Source: Litorilituus sediminis (GTDB lineage Bacteria; Pseudomonadota; Gammaproteobacteria; Enterobacterales; Alteromonadaceae). From it: a stretch of DNA of 64,000 nucleotides. Below are positions 9,265-18,438 of the stretch, piece by piece (position 1 is the first letter of the stretch; each line of letters opens with the position of its first letter). The position numbers and the translations under genes were made by a program. The stretch lies in assembly GCF_004295665.1 (NCBI RefSeq), contig NZ_CP034759.1, positions 2,108,001 through 2,172,000 on the forward strand. Reading direction: 5' to 3'. Under the pieces are notes generated by a model. The model did not search any database. It was not told the DNA's origin and saw nothing but the letters and a program-made list of their open reading frames with translations.

Positions 9265-10117
9265 TTGTTCGCTCCTGTGCTAAATAAAGCTCTGCCGCCC
9301 CTAACAAAGCGCTATTTTCATACTGACTTTGTTTAATTGTTAATTTCGCTATGACATTTTTGTAAGGAAAGGCATTTAATTGCTGCCAAACCGAATCGAT
9401 AAATAAATCAAATGATTTGGCAACCGAGCCACCTAACACGATTAACTGCGGATCCATAATTAACAGTAAGTGGCTAATCGCCACCGCAACATGCTTACCA
9501 AATTGCTCAAAGGCAGCTATTGCAAATTCTTCACCTTGACGCGCTTTTTCTGCCAATATCGAGCCACACTCACCGTAATGATCTTTGAAAAACTTTCCTG
9601 AGCAATAATCATCTAATGTCGACTTTAAATAGCTAATGCTACCTAATTCACCAGCGCAGCAATTAATACCAGTGTAAAGCTTACCTTGTAAAACAATGCC
9701 TGCACCTAAGCCAGTACCTAAACACAAGCCCACCATATCAGAAACCTGTTGTGCTTTATGCAAGCTATGCTCACCTTTAACAAAACAGTTCACATCATTA
9801 TTAACATACACCGGCAGTTTAACTAAGGCTTCAAGCGTTGCTTTTAATGGCACGTGCTGCCATGAACTAATGTTCACCGCATCAAAAACGATACCCTGCT
9901 CAATATCAACAATGCTTGGCACACCGATGGCAACTGCAACGCTATCTGGCTCTAGCATAGCTAAAATACGTTCAGCTAAAAATGAGATAGATTCAGCTTG
10001 AGATACATTGGCATTAAATGGCTGCACTTTATGATGAATAATTTGCCCTTGCCGATACAAGCCAATATTAATCTTTGTGCCACCAAGATCTATGACAACA
10101 ATAGAAGACTGCTTCAT
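9257..10117 (-). CDS. ROK-family sugar kinase (probable N-acetylglucosamine or glucosamine kinase)
   Basis: The 286-residue protein has the ROK ATP-binding start DLGGTKINIG (10-19), a second phosphate loop (LGTGLGAGIVL) and the sugar-binding segment CAGELGSISY. The classical ROK zinc motif CxCGxxGCxE is not present; the corresponding place reads DDYCSGKFF. It lies in a locus for amino-sugar oligosaccharides, so the likely reaction is ATP-dependent 6-phosphorylation of GlcNAc or GlcN in the cytoplasm; glucose cannot be excluded. It is the first gene of a two-gene unit with GH9, with its own promoter expected in 10118-10265 because a terminator separates it from the GH20 gene. Confidence 0.82.
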   Translation of the reverse strand: MKQSSIVVIDLGGTKINIGLYRQGQIIHHKVQPFNANVSQAESISFLAERILAMLEPDSVAVAIGVPSIVDIEQGIVFDAVNISSWQHVPLKATLEALVKLPVYVNNDVNCFVKGEHSLHKAQQVSDMVGLCLGTGLGAGIVLQGKLYTGINCCAGELGSISYLKSTLDDYCSGKFFKDHYGECGSILAEKARQGEEFAIAAFEQFGKHVAVAISHLLLIMDPQLIVLGGSVAKSFDLFIDSVWQQLNAFPYKNVIAKLTIKQSQYENSALLGAAELYLAQERTNA

Positions 10118-10265
10118 AAAAAATCACTAAATAACATGAGAAACTAAGGCTAGTTTGCTAAAAAAAACCGCCCGACATAGATACTAATCTACCCAATAAC
10201 AATACTTTTCAACCCAAGCAAAAATTGCCATCTAGGGTGGTATTTTTCTTTAAAAATCATCCACT

Positions 10266-10300
10266 AAAAAAGCCAGTAGGTTTTCACCCACTGGCTTTTT
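10266..10300. terminator. Terminator downstream of the GH20 gene
   Basis: AAAAAGCCAGT (10266-10276) pairs with ACTGGCTTTTT (10290-10300). Read on the minus strand it ends in a T-run just after the GH20 stop codon, so it separates the transporter-GH20 unit from the kinase-GH9 unit. Confidence 0.85.
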
Positions 10301-10330
10301 ATTGTAAAAACAATTGAATTAACTATTTGA

Positions 10331-13054
10331 TCATTCAGTGAGAGTTAGGCTTCTACCAGCACGCTGACCATCAGCCGATTTTGCTCGTACGGCAACTGGC
10401 GGTTGTACAGCCACAGCTTGTTGGTACGATTGCCAAACGCCAGAAGTATCTTTGTATTCAATCGGCAAACCGTTAAAAGTTATATTGGCATATAATTTAC
10501 CAGCAATAATTTTAGCTCCGGGGCTTGGAATGCGATAAAAAATGCCAGCCTTATCTAACTTAGCGAGCTCTTTTCGTGCGATAACTTGTGAAAATAATGA
10601 CCACTGCTGATCACGCTGCTTCGCTAACTCTTCAGTAAAAACGCCTGATGATTTATCAAAACGTTGCCCTTTCTCGTTATAGGGCACTTGCCAACTTGCT
10701 TTATGCCAAGCGCGCTCAGCTAAGGCGAGCAATCGTGGATAAATCATATACTCTGCCTGTTGTTCGCTGCGTATGGTTTCACTCCACAGCTGACCTTGCA
10801 CGCCATAGACAGAGAAGTTTTTTGGTAACGGTTGATGCACTAATTTACCTTGCTCATCCACTTGCTTAGTATCATCACTAACAAAGTGCTGACCTAAGGT
10901 ATCAAGACGAAACTCAGCGTGAATTGGCAAATTGTCAGGCATAAAGTTAAAAATACTGCGAGTATTCACTCGTCTTGCCGCCCAATGATAGCCACGCTCT
11001 TTAGGATCAACTTGATAAGGCAAATCATAATAAAAGGCATCTGGGGTAGATAAGATCACTTGCCAGTTACGATGTGCTTGTTCGCTCACTTGGATATGTG
11101 CGCCCCACGGCAGGGTATCCCAAATATAGGAATACACTTGGCTTGGCATACGAGATACATCGGTTTCTTTTAAACCATCATTCCAACCCGCAACACCTAT
11201 ACCTTTACTGGCCACCATGTTTGAAACTCGCTCAATAAAATGAGCACTTAAATGCTTAATATCGTTAACTTCATTACTCTTATCAGCCACTAATGCCTGA
11301 CAAACAGGTGACTCCAACCAAGCTCCTGCCGTTTCATCAGCACCTATGTGATATATGTTTAGCGGATGATCTGCTTGTTCATGCATGGCTTTTAAATCTT
11401 CTAATACTCTATCAACAAAAGCATAAGTCGATTCCATACAAATATTTAAGGTATTGTCGTTATAGTTTTGAATAGAGCTATATTTAGTTTTATCATCAAA
11501 ATCGGTAAGTAAATAACGCTTGGCTTCTAACTCATTTTCTTGCTTCATATAAGCATGATATCTAGCTTCCATCGCTTTAATAGCTGCGCGCGAGTGCCCT
11601 GGCATATCAAGCGATGGGATCACTTGAATATAATGCGCTTTCGCCAACGTTAATATTTCTTGGTAATCTTCTACCGAATAATAACCATCTCTATCGCTGG
11701 CAGCTGCCCCACCTAATTGAGGTTGCAAACACGCTTTATCATCTAACGCCATACAGCGCTTACTGCTGATCTGGGTAAGCTCAGGAAAACTTGGCAATTG
11801 CAAACGCCAGCCTTCATCTTCAGCTAAGTGCAGATGTAACTTATTAAGTTTATAAGCGGCCATTTGCTTGATTAAAGCAAAAATAAATTCTTTGCTATGA
11901 AAGTTACGAGCAACATCTACATGCTGACCGCGATAGTCGTAATGAGGTTGATCAGTTACTTCAACTAATGGCAGAACAGCTGCGCCAAGTTGCACTAAAC
12001 TAGCAATACTTTGCAAGGCATAAAATGCGCCCGCCTTGTCTTGAGCGCTAATATCTATAGCGCGTTCAGTTATGCTTAGTTGATAATGCCCCGCACGCCA
12101 ATTAGCAGGTTTTGCCTCATTTAATGTGATAGTCACAGGAACTGCTGCATCACTTTTATCACCTGAACCTACACGATTAACACCTAACAGTGACAAGCGC
12201 TCAATAGCGGCATCAATATCACTTTGCCTAATATCGCCAACAAAGCTAAAGGCTAAGCCCTTGCTGATATCTAAATAGGTATCTTGCTTTGTTAATTTTA
12301 CCGATTGTGGCGTAGGAATAATGGCACTAGCTAATTGTTGCTGGCTAATACTAGTCTCAATTTTTACGGCATTATCATAAAGCCAAGCCGGTGATGAGTA
12401 CTCATTAATATCATTAGGTGCTGACTTGATTTGTTTAACGGTATCGCTAAACGGCACCACATAAGGTTGTACTTCTAAACCAGTTTCACTATCAAGTGAG
12501 GTTTTAGTGCTGGCAATAACCCGTGCTTGTAAATTATTTGCCGCCAGCCAGTAATTGGGCATTAATTCAGGCTCACCAATTAACGTACTTTTTACCCATA
12601 ATTTTACCTTATGGGTTTTACCTGCCTTAAAGCCAGCAAAGCTATCTTTAGCGGTAATTTGATGAATATCGCCATTAAGGTGCAGCAAATTAAAATCATC
12701 ACTTTCACTGGCATAAGCAGGATACACTTGTGAATAATTTAATTGCCATGATTTATCATCAGCAAATACATCTGCATTTGTATTATTAGTCAGTAATATT
12801 TCCGCACTATAACAATGCGCTACTGGCTGATTATCTTTATCAGGGCAATCTGTTTCAATATTACTTAAAAAGCGATATTTAACAGCTAAAGAGCTAGCTA
12901 AGTTATCAATATCTTGTTGTGATAACGAAGACACTGACTTTGCTTGCTCAGCTTGTTGCTTTGCGCCGGTTGCTTGCTGCTCTTGGCAAGCACTAAGAGA
13001 TAAAACACTGCTAGCTAGCAGTGCATAAAAGGGGATATTTGCATTAATTTTCAT
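10331..13054 (-). CDS. GH20 beta-N-acetylhexosaminidase lipoprotein
   Basis: The 907-residue protein carries a lipoprotein signal with lipobox LSAC (Cys23), an N-terminal carbohydrate-binding CHB_HEX domain (about 50-210), a GH20b domain (about 240-370), the TIM-barrel catalytic domain starting near 372 (YDYRGQHVDVARNFH) and a C-terminal domain. The catalytic Asp-Glu pair of GH20 is D573-E574 in HIGADETAGAW. It removes terminal GlcNAc from chitooligosaccharides, probably at the outer membrane or in the periplasm, feeding the transporter encoded 21 bases upstream. The full four-domain form is chitobiase-like and about the usual length. Confidence 0.93.
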   Translation of the reverse strand: MKINANIPFYALLASSVLSLSACQEQQATGAKQQAEQAKSVSSLSQQDIDNLASSLAVKYRFLSNIETDCPDKDNQPVAHCYSAEILLTNNTNADVFADDKSWQLNYSQVYPAYASESDDFNLLHLNGDIHQITAKDSFAGFKAGKTHKVKLWVKSTLIGEPELMPNYWLAANNLQARVIASTKTSLDSETGLEVQPYVVPFSDTVKQIKSAPNDINEYSSPAWLYDNAVKIETSISQQQLASAIIPTPQSVKLTKQDTYLDISKGLAFSFVGDIRQSDIDAAIERLSLLGVNRVGSGDKSDAAVPVTITLNEAKPANWRAGHYQLSITERAIDISAQDKAGAFYALQSIASLVQLGAAVLPLVEVTDQPHYDYRGQHVDVARNFHSKEFIFALIKQMAAYKLNKLHLHLAEDEGWRLQLPSFPELTQISSKRCMALDDKACLQPQLGGAAASDRDGYYSVEDYQEILTLAKAHYIQVIPSLDMPGHSRAAIKAMEARYHAYMKQENELEAKRYLLTDFDDKTKYSSIQNYNDNTLNICMESTYAFVDRVLEDLKAMHEQADHPLNIYHIGADETAGAWLESPVCQALVADKSNEVNDIKHLSAHFIERVSNMVASKGIGVAGWNDGLKETDVSRMPSQVYSYIWDTLPWGAHIQVSEQAHRNWQVILSTPDAFYYDLPYQVDPKERGYHWAARRVNTRSIFNFMPDNLPIHAEFRLDTLGQHFVSDDTKQVDEQGKLVHQPLPKNFSVYGVQGQLWSETIRSEQQAEYMIYPRLLALAERAWHKASWQVPYNEKGQRFDKSSGVFTEELAKQRDQQWSLFSQVIARKELAKLDKAGIFYRIPSPGAKIIAGKLYANITFNGLPIEYKDTSGVWQSYQQAVAVQPPVAVRAKSADGQRAGRSLTLTE

Positions 13055-13075
13055 TTATTCGTGCTCAACAAGAAG

Positions 13076-14347
13076 TTATAGAGGCGCTTTGCTATCTACA
13101 GGTGTTTTTTTAAATAGCTGTACCGTTTTGTTATTAACCAAGGGTTTAGCCCAAAAGCCAATAGCAAAGATATAGCCTAGGGTAACATAAACAACTATCA
13201 TGCCCATGCGTAGGTCGCCGGTTAAATCAGCAATCAAACCTACAATAGGTGATGCTAAACCACCACCAACAATGCCCGTACATAAGATTCCGGCAAATGA
13301 GCCATGGTGCTCAGCCAAAGAATTCAGTGCCAGTGAAAAAATAACCGACCACATAACCGATAAGAAAAAGCCCACCAAAGGAAAAGCCATTAATGCCACC
13401 TCAGCTGAGCCAAATAGCGCTGCGGTTAGAGATAATAACGCGCCTAGCGAAAACAACTTTAATACCAAACGACTATCAAGCACTTTTAATAACGCCAACC
13501 CTAAAAAACAGCCAAGCGTAAGCATTAACCAAAAATCACTGACGGTACTCGCGCCAACAGTTAATGGGTCGAGGCCATGATAGCGCTGTAAAAATAGTGA
13601 TATAGCATTGGCAACGCCTTGCTCTGTGCCAACATAAGCGGCGATACCAATAAAGAATAAGATCACGGTTTTATTTTTAAATAACTCTAGGTAGATACCC
13701 CAAGCACCCACTGACTCCTCTTGCTTTAACTCAACTTTAGGTAACTTAATCGCCGCGATAAATAGCAACATCAGCACTGAAATAACGGCAAATAACCAAT
13801 ACATAGACAGCCAAGGCATATCAGTTGGCACTACATTGCTTAGCAAACCACTAATACCGCTAGCATTTGTTTCTGCCATACCTTGAACTAAACCACTGTA
13901 TACTAGCGGGCTTAAGGTAGCCGCTGCGCCAAATAACAGTTGAGCTAGTACCGAATAAAAAGCAAAGTTTTCTTCACCGCCTGAAACCCGCAGCAGTGGA
14001 TTAATGGCTACTTGCAGCATTGCCATACCAGTACCAATCAGAAACAAAGAACCCATGGCCATAAAAAAGCTTGGCAGTAGCGCAAATGCCAATGCTCCAC
14101 ATGCCGACATAATAAAGGCCGCCAGTAATACCGGTTTTTCACTATATTTATCCACCAGCATGCCAGCAGGAATCGACATCACGCCATAGGCAGCAAAAAA
14201 AGAAAACGGCAAGAAGCCAGCAACTGCCAGGCTAATATCAAAATCCTTTACCAAGGAAGGAAAAATTGGCCCAATAATATTGGTAATAAATGAAATGGCA
14301 AAAAAAGTGACTAACACTAAGATTACTGCAACAAAATTGCTTTTCAT
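13076..14347 (-). CDS. FucP/NagP-type MFS sugar transporter
   Basis: The 423-residue inner-membrane protein has about 12 hydrophobic segments and resembles the fucose/glucose/galactose:H+ symporter (FHS) branch of the MFS, with GMLVDKYSEKP in the loop between helices 2 and 3. NagP, the N-acetylglucosamine permease of Shewanella and Xanthomonas, belongs to this branch. Placement directly before the GH20 hexosaminidase makes GlcNAc or a small GlcNAc oligomer the most likely substrate. Specificity cannot be read from sequence. Confidence 0.82.
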   Translation of the reverse strand: MKSNFVAVILVLVTFFAISFITNIIGPIFPSLVKDFDISLAVAGFLPFSFFAAYGVMSIPAGMLVDKYSEKPVLLAAFIMSACGALAFALLPSFFMAMGSLFLIGTGMAMLQVAINPLLRVSGGEENFAFYSVLAQLLFGAAATLSPLVYSGLVQGMAETNASGISGLLSNVVPTDMPWLSMYWLFAVISVLMLLFIAAIKLPKVELKQEESVGAWGIYLELFKNKTVILFFIGIAAYVGTEQGVANAISLFLQRYHGLDPLTVGASTVSDFWLMLTLGCFLGLALLKVLDSRLVLKLFSLGALLSLTAALFGSAEVALMAFPLVGFFLSVMWSVIFSLALNSLAEHHGSFAGILCTGIVGGGLASPIVGLIADLTGDLRMGMIVVYVTLGYIFAIGFWAKPLVNNKTVQLFKKTPVDSKAPL

Positions 14348-14411
14348 AACTGCCTCTGCTTACATCTGTCAGCGCTTAAAACTTAGCACGCCTAACGATA
14401 AAAATAAAAAG

Positions 14412-14434
14412 AGCTGATCTCAATGAGATCAGCT
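14412..14434 (-). terminator. Terminator after the TonB receptor gene
   Basis: AGCTGATCTCA (14412-14422) pairs with TGAGATCAGCT (14424-14434). On the minus strand the stem is followed by CTTTTTATTTTT. It would limit read-through from the receptor gene into the transporter gene. Confidence 0.75.
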
Positions 14435-14440
14435 AAAAAA

Positions 14441-14581
14441 TGAGGTGGGAAAGTCGACATCTCGCCTCACTTTTTGCTGAGTTTGGCAATAGTAACCTAA
14501 GCTCAGCAAAACTTTCTCTGTACGTTATCTGTACTCTACCGATAAAGCGAACACTTAGCGCATGCCGACAAAAGTGTTCGC
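14441..14581. repeat. Three further tandem hairpins between receptor and transporter genes
   Basis: Three more inverted repeats follow one another: 14441-14450 with 14460-14469 (TGAGGTGGGA / TCTCGCCTCA, 8 of 10 paired), 14472-14481 with 14502-14511 (TTTTGCTGAG / CTCAGCAAAA) and 14547-14556 with 14572-14581 (GCGAACACTT / AAGTGTTCGC). Together with the terminator at 14412-14434 they fill the 241-base gap. They may protect the 3' end of the abundant receptor mRNA. Confidence 0.65.
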
Positions 14582-14588
14582 CCATTCA

Positions 14589-17279
14589 TTAGTAGGAAAT
14601 ATTAAAACGAATACCGTACATACGCGGTGGATTATACGAATTAGACTTCCAACCGCCATTTGCGCCTTGGCCCATCCAGTTAATCACCACTTCATCAGTT
14701 AAGTTATTGCCGTATAACTCTATATACCAATCTTCATCAACAGGTGAGAATTTTAACGAGGCATCAACGTTAGCATACGCTTCTTGGTAATCACCCACTG
14801 CGCGGTTATCTAAGTTACGCGGGGTAAAGTACATTTTATCCTGCCAGCGTAAGCCAACCCAAGGCACCAATTGATACTCACCCATTTCGATATAGTGCGA
14901 ATAATTCAGACCCATAGAGTGCTCTGGAGAATTAGGTAACTGATTACCGGTAACATCATATAATTGACGACCACTTAACGGATTACCCGGCTCAATGAAT
15001 AACTCGGCACAAGCCTCTGCGCCATTCTCTTCACGATAGCCACACATCCAGTCATCATTGTAAGAATCATACGAGGTAATTTCCGTACCTAAATAAGCAT
15101 AGAAACCATTTAGGTGGCCATTTTCCCAAGGAATATAGTCAAACTCTAACTCGATACCATAAATCTCTGAGTCGCCAATATTTTCAGTTTTCCACGCTTG
15201 TACTATGTCACAGGCTGGATCCCAATCAGGACATTCACGATCAACAATTTTCTGACCGATAGGGTGCATATTGGTGTATTGCATATCTTCATATTGGGTG
15301 AAGAAGAATACTGCTGATAAATTTAAGCTGTCATCTAGTAAGGTCGCTTTATAGCCTAATTCATAGTTAATGGTAGTTTCAGGATCATAATCTAAGTACG
15401 TCCACTGCTCAGTACTGCCATCTGCACAAGTACCGCCGCCACAGGCATCGGTTCTATCACCAAAGCCACCAGCACGATAACCGGTTGCCACGCTGGCAAA
15501 CATAAATTGCTTATTAGCCAATTGGTAGTTTAAGCCCAAGCGCCAAGTGGTTTGATCCCAATCTTTTGCATAGGTGTTAACCACTTTAGTATCGCCATAA
15601 GCTGGTTTACCGGCAAAAGGCCCCATATTCATGGTTAAATCAGTACCATTATGAGGTAAGCCCATGCCTAACTCATTAACCGGCAAACCGTCTGCACCAT
15701 TGTAGTACCAAGGAGTGTCGGCGCTCCAACTACCCCAGGTTTCACCTTCGTTATCAATTCGCTCATCTTGGGTGTAGCGAATACCGGCAGTTGCTGTCCA
15801 TTTTTCACTTAACTCTACATCTGCTTGGAAGAAAATCGCTTTTGAATCAATTTCACGCTTTGGTTGATCATAGTATTGGCTATATGGCATACCCCAAGGC
15901 GCTTGCACTAGCATATCTTGACCAAATTCCATCTTGTTGTTTTCATACATCCAAAATGCGCCAAGCACATACTGCCAATTGTTAAAAGTTTGCTTTAATT
16001 GCAGTTCATTAACATAAGATTTATATTCTGAATCTATTGTGTAGGTTGCTCTATCATCAACGGTTTGACGTCCCCAGTTACCCCAAGAGTACATAATATC
16101 TACTTCAGACATTAAAGAGTGTTGACCGGCATCATCATCGTGATGTTGAACCCTTTTTTGATTGGCGTAGGCAAATCTATGCTCTAATACGGTATTTCCA
16201 TTAATATCATAGGTAAGTAAACTGCGAACTGTATCTATGCTCATATCAATTTTGCCCGGTACATTAATCAGCACCTCTTGGTCAAAATGACTTTCAGTAT
16301 CACAAGCATAATCAGTACCTTCTGCCGCCCAACAGTCTTTTAAGTTAACATGACCTGCACCATTATTTTGATAATGTTCAAAACCCATAGTCCAAGCCAA
16401 ATCATCGGTAATTTGCCATAAACCGGTTAAACGACCGCCCCATTGATCTGAATTTGAATAATAATCTGAGGCATCAAGTTTTTTATTTAAACGCATATCA
16501 ACATCTGGCTTACCATCTGGACCACTCCAAATTGAATCACCCCACTCACCATCAGGATCAGGTAGCTTCATGCCACGGTCGGTTAAATCTTGCTTTTGAT
16601 TAATATAACCATCGCGTTTATCTATCATTAGTGCTGCACGTAAGGCAAAGTTATCGCTAATGCCAAAATTATATACAGTGCGAATTTGCTGAGCGTTATA
16701 GTTACCTAGCTGTAATGTTGTCCAACCATAGTTTTCATCAAACTCAGGCTTAGCTGGAATAACATTAATCACACCAGCGGTAGAGTTTCGACCAAAAAGC
16801 GTACCTTGAGCACCACGTAACACTTCGACTTGCTCTAAATCGAACATTAACGCTAATGAACCTTGTGGGCGTGGTGAGTAAATGCCATCGATATGAATAC
16901 CTACAGCGGGATCAGCAATTTCAGTAAAGTTATTTGATGAAACACCACGAATAGACGCTTTCACACCTGAGTCTGAATTTGATAATCCCAATTGTAAGTT
17001 GGGCACCATACCGCTTAAATCACCTAATTGTTTTACATTTTGGCGTGTTAACGTTTCTGGGTTCATCGCGGTAACTGCGATAGGCGTTTCCATTAGGTTA
17101 GTAACATGTTTAGTCGCGGTAACTTCAATCACTTCTAACGTGTTTCTATCAGTTTTTTCCTCAGCTTCATCTGCAGCGATTACAGGTAAAGTCATCATAC
17201 TCAAAAGTGCTGACGATACAGCAACTGCGAGCGGCTTTTTGTTCATTGCTCTGGGTATTCTTGAATTTGCTTTAGACAT
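14589..17279 (-). CDS. TonB-dependent outer-membrane receptor
   Basis: The 896-residue protein starts with a long signal peptide (cleavage near PVIAADEA), then a TonB-box-like LEVIEVTATK, a plug domain (about 55-170, with the VLRGAQGTLFGRNSTAGVIN signature) and a 22-strand barrel ending in the aromatic terminus RFNISY. It belongs to the group of oligosaccharide-type receptors abundant in Alteromonadales. It heads an amino-sugar locus, so chitin or chitosan oligosaccharides are the likely cargo, energised by TonB/ExbBD encoded elsewhere. It is divergent from an AraC-family gene, and direct repeats between them probably form its operator. Confidence 0.9.
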   Translation of the reverse strand: MSKANSRIPRAMNKKPLAVAVSSALLSMMTLPVIAADEAEEKTDRNTLEVIEVTATKHVTNLMETPIAVTAMNPETLTRQNVKQLGDLSGMVPNLQLGLSNSDSGVKASIRGVSSNNFTEIADPAVGIHIDGIYSPRPQGSLALMFDLEQVEVLRGAQGTLFGRNSTAGVINVIPAKPEFDENYGWTTLQLGNYNAQQIRTVYNFGISDNFALRAALMIDKRDGYINQKQDLTDRGMKLPDPDGEWGDSIWSGPDGKPDVDMRLNKKLDASDYYSNSDQWGGRLTGLWQITDDLAWTMGFEHYQNNGAGHVNLKDCWAAEGTDYACDTESHFDQEVLINVPGKIDMSIDTVRSLLTYDINGNTVLEHRFAYANQKRVQHHDDDAGQHSLMSEVDIMYSWGNWGRQTVDDRATYTIDSEYKSYVNELQLKQTFNNWQYVLGAFWMYENNKMEFGQDMLVQAPWGMPYSQYYDQPKREIDSKAIFFQADVELSEKWTATAGIRYTQDERIDNEGETWGSWSADTPWYYNGADGLPVNELGMGLPHNGTDLTMNMGPFAGKPAYGDTKVVNTYAKDWDQTTWRLGLNYQLANKQFMFASVATGYRAGGFGDRTDACGGGTCADGSTEQWTYLDYDPETTINYELGYKATLLDDSLNLSAVFFFTQYEDMQYTNMHPIGQKIVDRECPDWDPACDIVQAWKTENIGDSEIYGIELEFDYIPWENGHLNGFYAYLGTEITSYDSYNDDWMCGYREENGAEACAELFIEPGNPLSGRQLYDVTGNQLPNSPEHSMGLNYSHYIEMGEYQLVPWVGLRWQDKMYFTPRNLDNRAVGDYQEAYANVDASLKFSPVDEDWYIELYGNNLTDEVVINWMGQGANGGWKSNSYNPPRMYGIRFNISY

Positions 17280-17412
17280 TATGTGAATCTCTTTTTATGC
17301 AACTTAGGTCGAGGCCTCAAACTTTGCTAACAGCCAAAAACCTAATGTTAATTTTTAGTAACGTTCCCTTAACGCCTAATTAGTTTGCAATTCACCTCTG
17401 ACTAATTGCTAC

Positions 17413-17443
17413 ACTTTTCTATCTTGTTATGATACTTTTCTAT
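17413..17443. promoter_or_regulatory. Direct repeats with 21-bp period: candidate AraC-family operator
   Basis: ACTTTTCTAT occurs twice in the same orientation, at 17413-17422 and 17434-17443, giving a 21-bp period (two helical turns). That is the spacing of half-sites bound by AraC-family activators. The pair lies between the receptor gene and the divergent AraC-family gene. Confidence 0.5.
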
Positions 17444-17475
17444 TCACCTTGAATCGGTCAAAAACTCAGCTAATT

Positions 17476-18333
17476 ATGAAATTAATGTTTGAAAAAGTAC
17501 TGCCAACGGAAAACTCATCTTGGCGTTATTGGCTTTATGAATTGGACAATATTGACTTTAATTGGCACTATCACCCGGAATATGAAATTGCGCTAACCCT
17601 GAATAGTTCAGGGCAAAGATATGTGGGTGATAATATTGAAAATTATGGCGATTTTGATTTAACACTATTAGGCCCGCATTTACCCCATACTTGGTGTTCA
17701 CTGCCACGAGAAGACGGCCAACAGCAACAAGTATATGTAGCGCAAATCCCGGTCGCTTGGCTAGAGCAACTAACCGCTATGCCAGATTTAGTTGGCTTAA
17801 AGCCCCTGCTAGAATCATCGCGACGTGGCATTAAATTTAGTTTGCCTGTGGCGAAAAAAGTCACCGCTATTTTTAAAAGCATGGCCAAGGCACAACCTTC
17901 ACAACGCTTTATCGGCTTGATGGAAATTTTACAATTAATGCTTGATGATAAATCATCAGAAATTCTCTCCAGCTCAGGATATAACATTTCCATCACTTCA
18001 GATGCTTCAACCGATAAGCTAGATAAAATCATTCGCCACCTGCACCAGCATTATACCGACAACTTAAAAGCGGAAGAGGTTGCTAACCTAGTACATATGA
18101 GTACCAATCACTTTCATCGCTTTATCAAGCAAAGAACAGAGCAAACCTTTACCGAGTTAGTCAACCAGCTGCGTATTAGTAAAGCCTGCTCTTTACTCAT
18201 TAACAGCTCAATGCCGGTGACCACTGTCAGTGACTTATGCGGCTTTAATAATATCTCTAACTTTAATCGACGCTTTTTGCAGTTTAAGGAAGTCACACCA
18301 AGCCAATTTAGAAAACTGTATATGATGCATTAG
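17476..18333 (+). CDS. AraC-family transcriptional regulator
   Basis: The protein has about 285 residues from the ATG at 17476; a TTG nine codons upstream is possible and no start has a strong ribosome-binding site. The N-terminal half is a cupin-like sensor (NFNWHYHPEYEI-type start, GPHLPHTW), and the last 100 residues carry two helix-turn-helix motifs (AEEVANLVHMSTNHFHRFIK and VSDLCGFNNISNFNRRF). It likely activates the divergent TonB receptor gene and perhaps the rest of the amino-sugar locus on sensing a sugar. The inducer is unknown. Confidence 0.88.
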   Translation: MKLMFEKVLPTENSSWRYWLYELDNIDFNWHYHPEYEIALTLNSSGQRYVGDNIENYGDFDLTLLGPHLPHTWCSLPREDGQQQQVYVAQIPVAWLEQLTAMPDLVGLKPLLESSRRGIKFSLPVAKKVTAIFKSMAKAQPSQRFIGLMEILQLMLDDKSSEILSSSGYNISITSDASTDKLDKIIRHLHQHYTDNLKAEEVANLVHMSTNHFHRFIKQRTEQTFTELVNQLRISKACSLLINSSMPVTTVSDLCGFNNISNFNRRFLQFKEVTPSQFRKLYMMH

Positions 18334-18380
18334 CCTTGCTAAAGCCATAAAAAATAAACCCTAAAAAATAAAGCCGATAA

Positions 18381-18416
18381 AAAAAGCCGTTAACGAGTAT
18401 TCGCTAACGGCTTTTT
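18381..18416. terminator. Bidirectional terminator between the AraC-family gene and mscS
   Basis: AAAAAGCCGTTA (18381-18392) pairs with TAACGGCTTTTT (18405-18416), with further pairing in the loop. It serves two converging genes. Confidence 0.88.
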
Positions 18417-18438
18417 AAATGATTAATTAGTTAATTAA

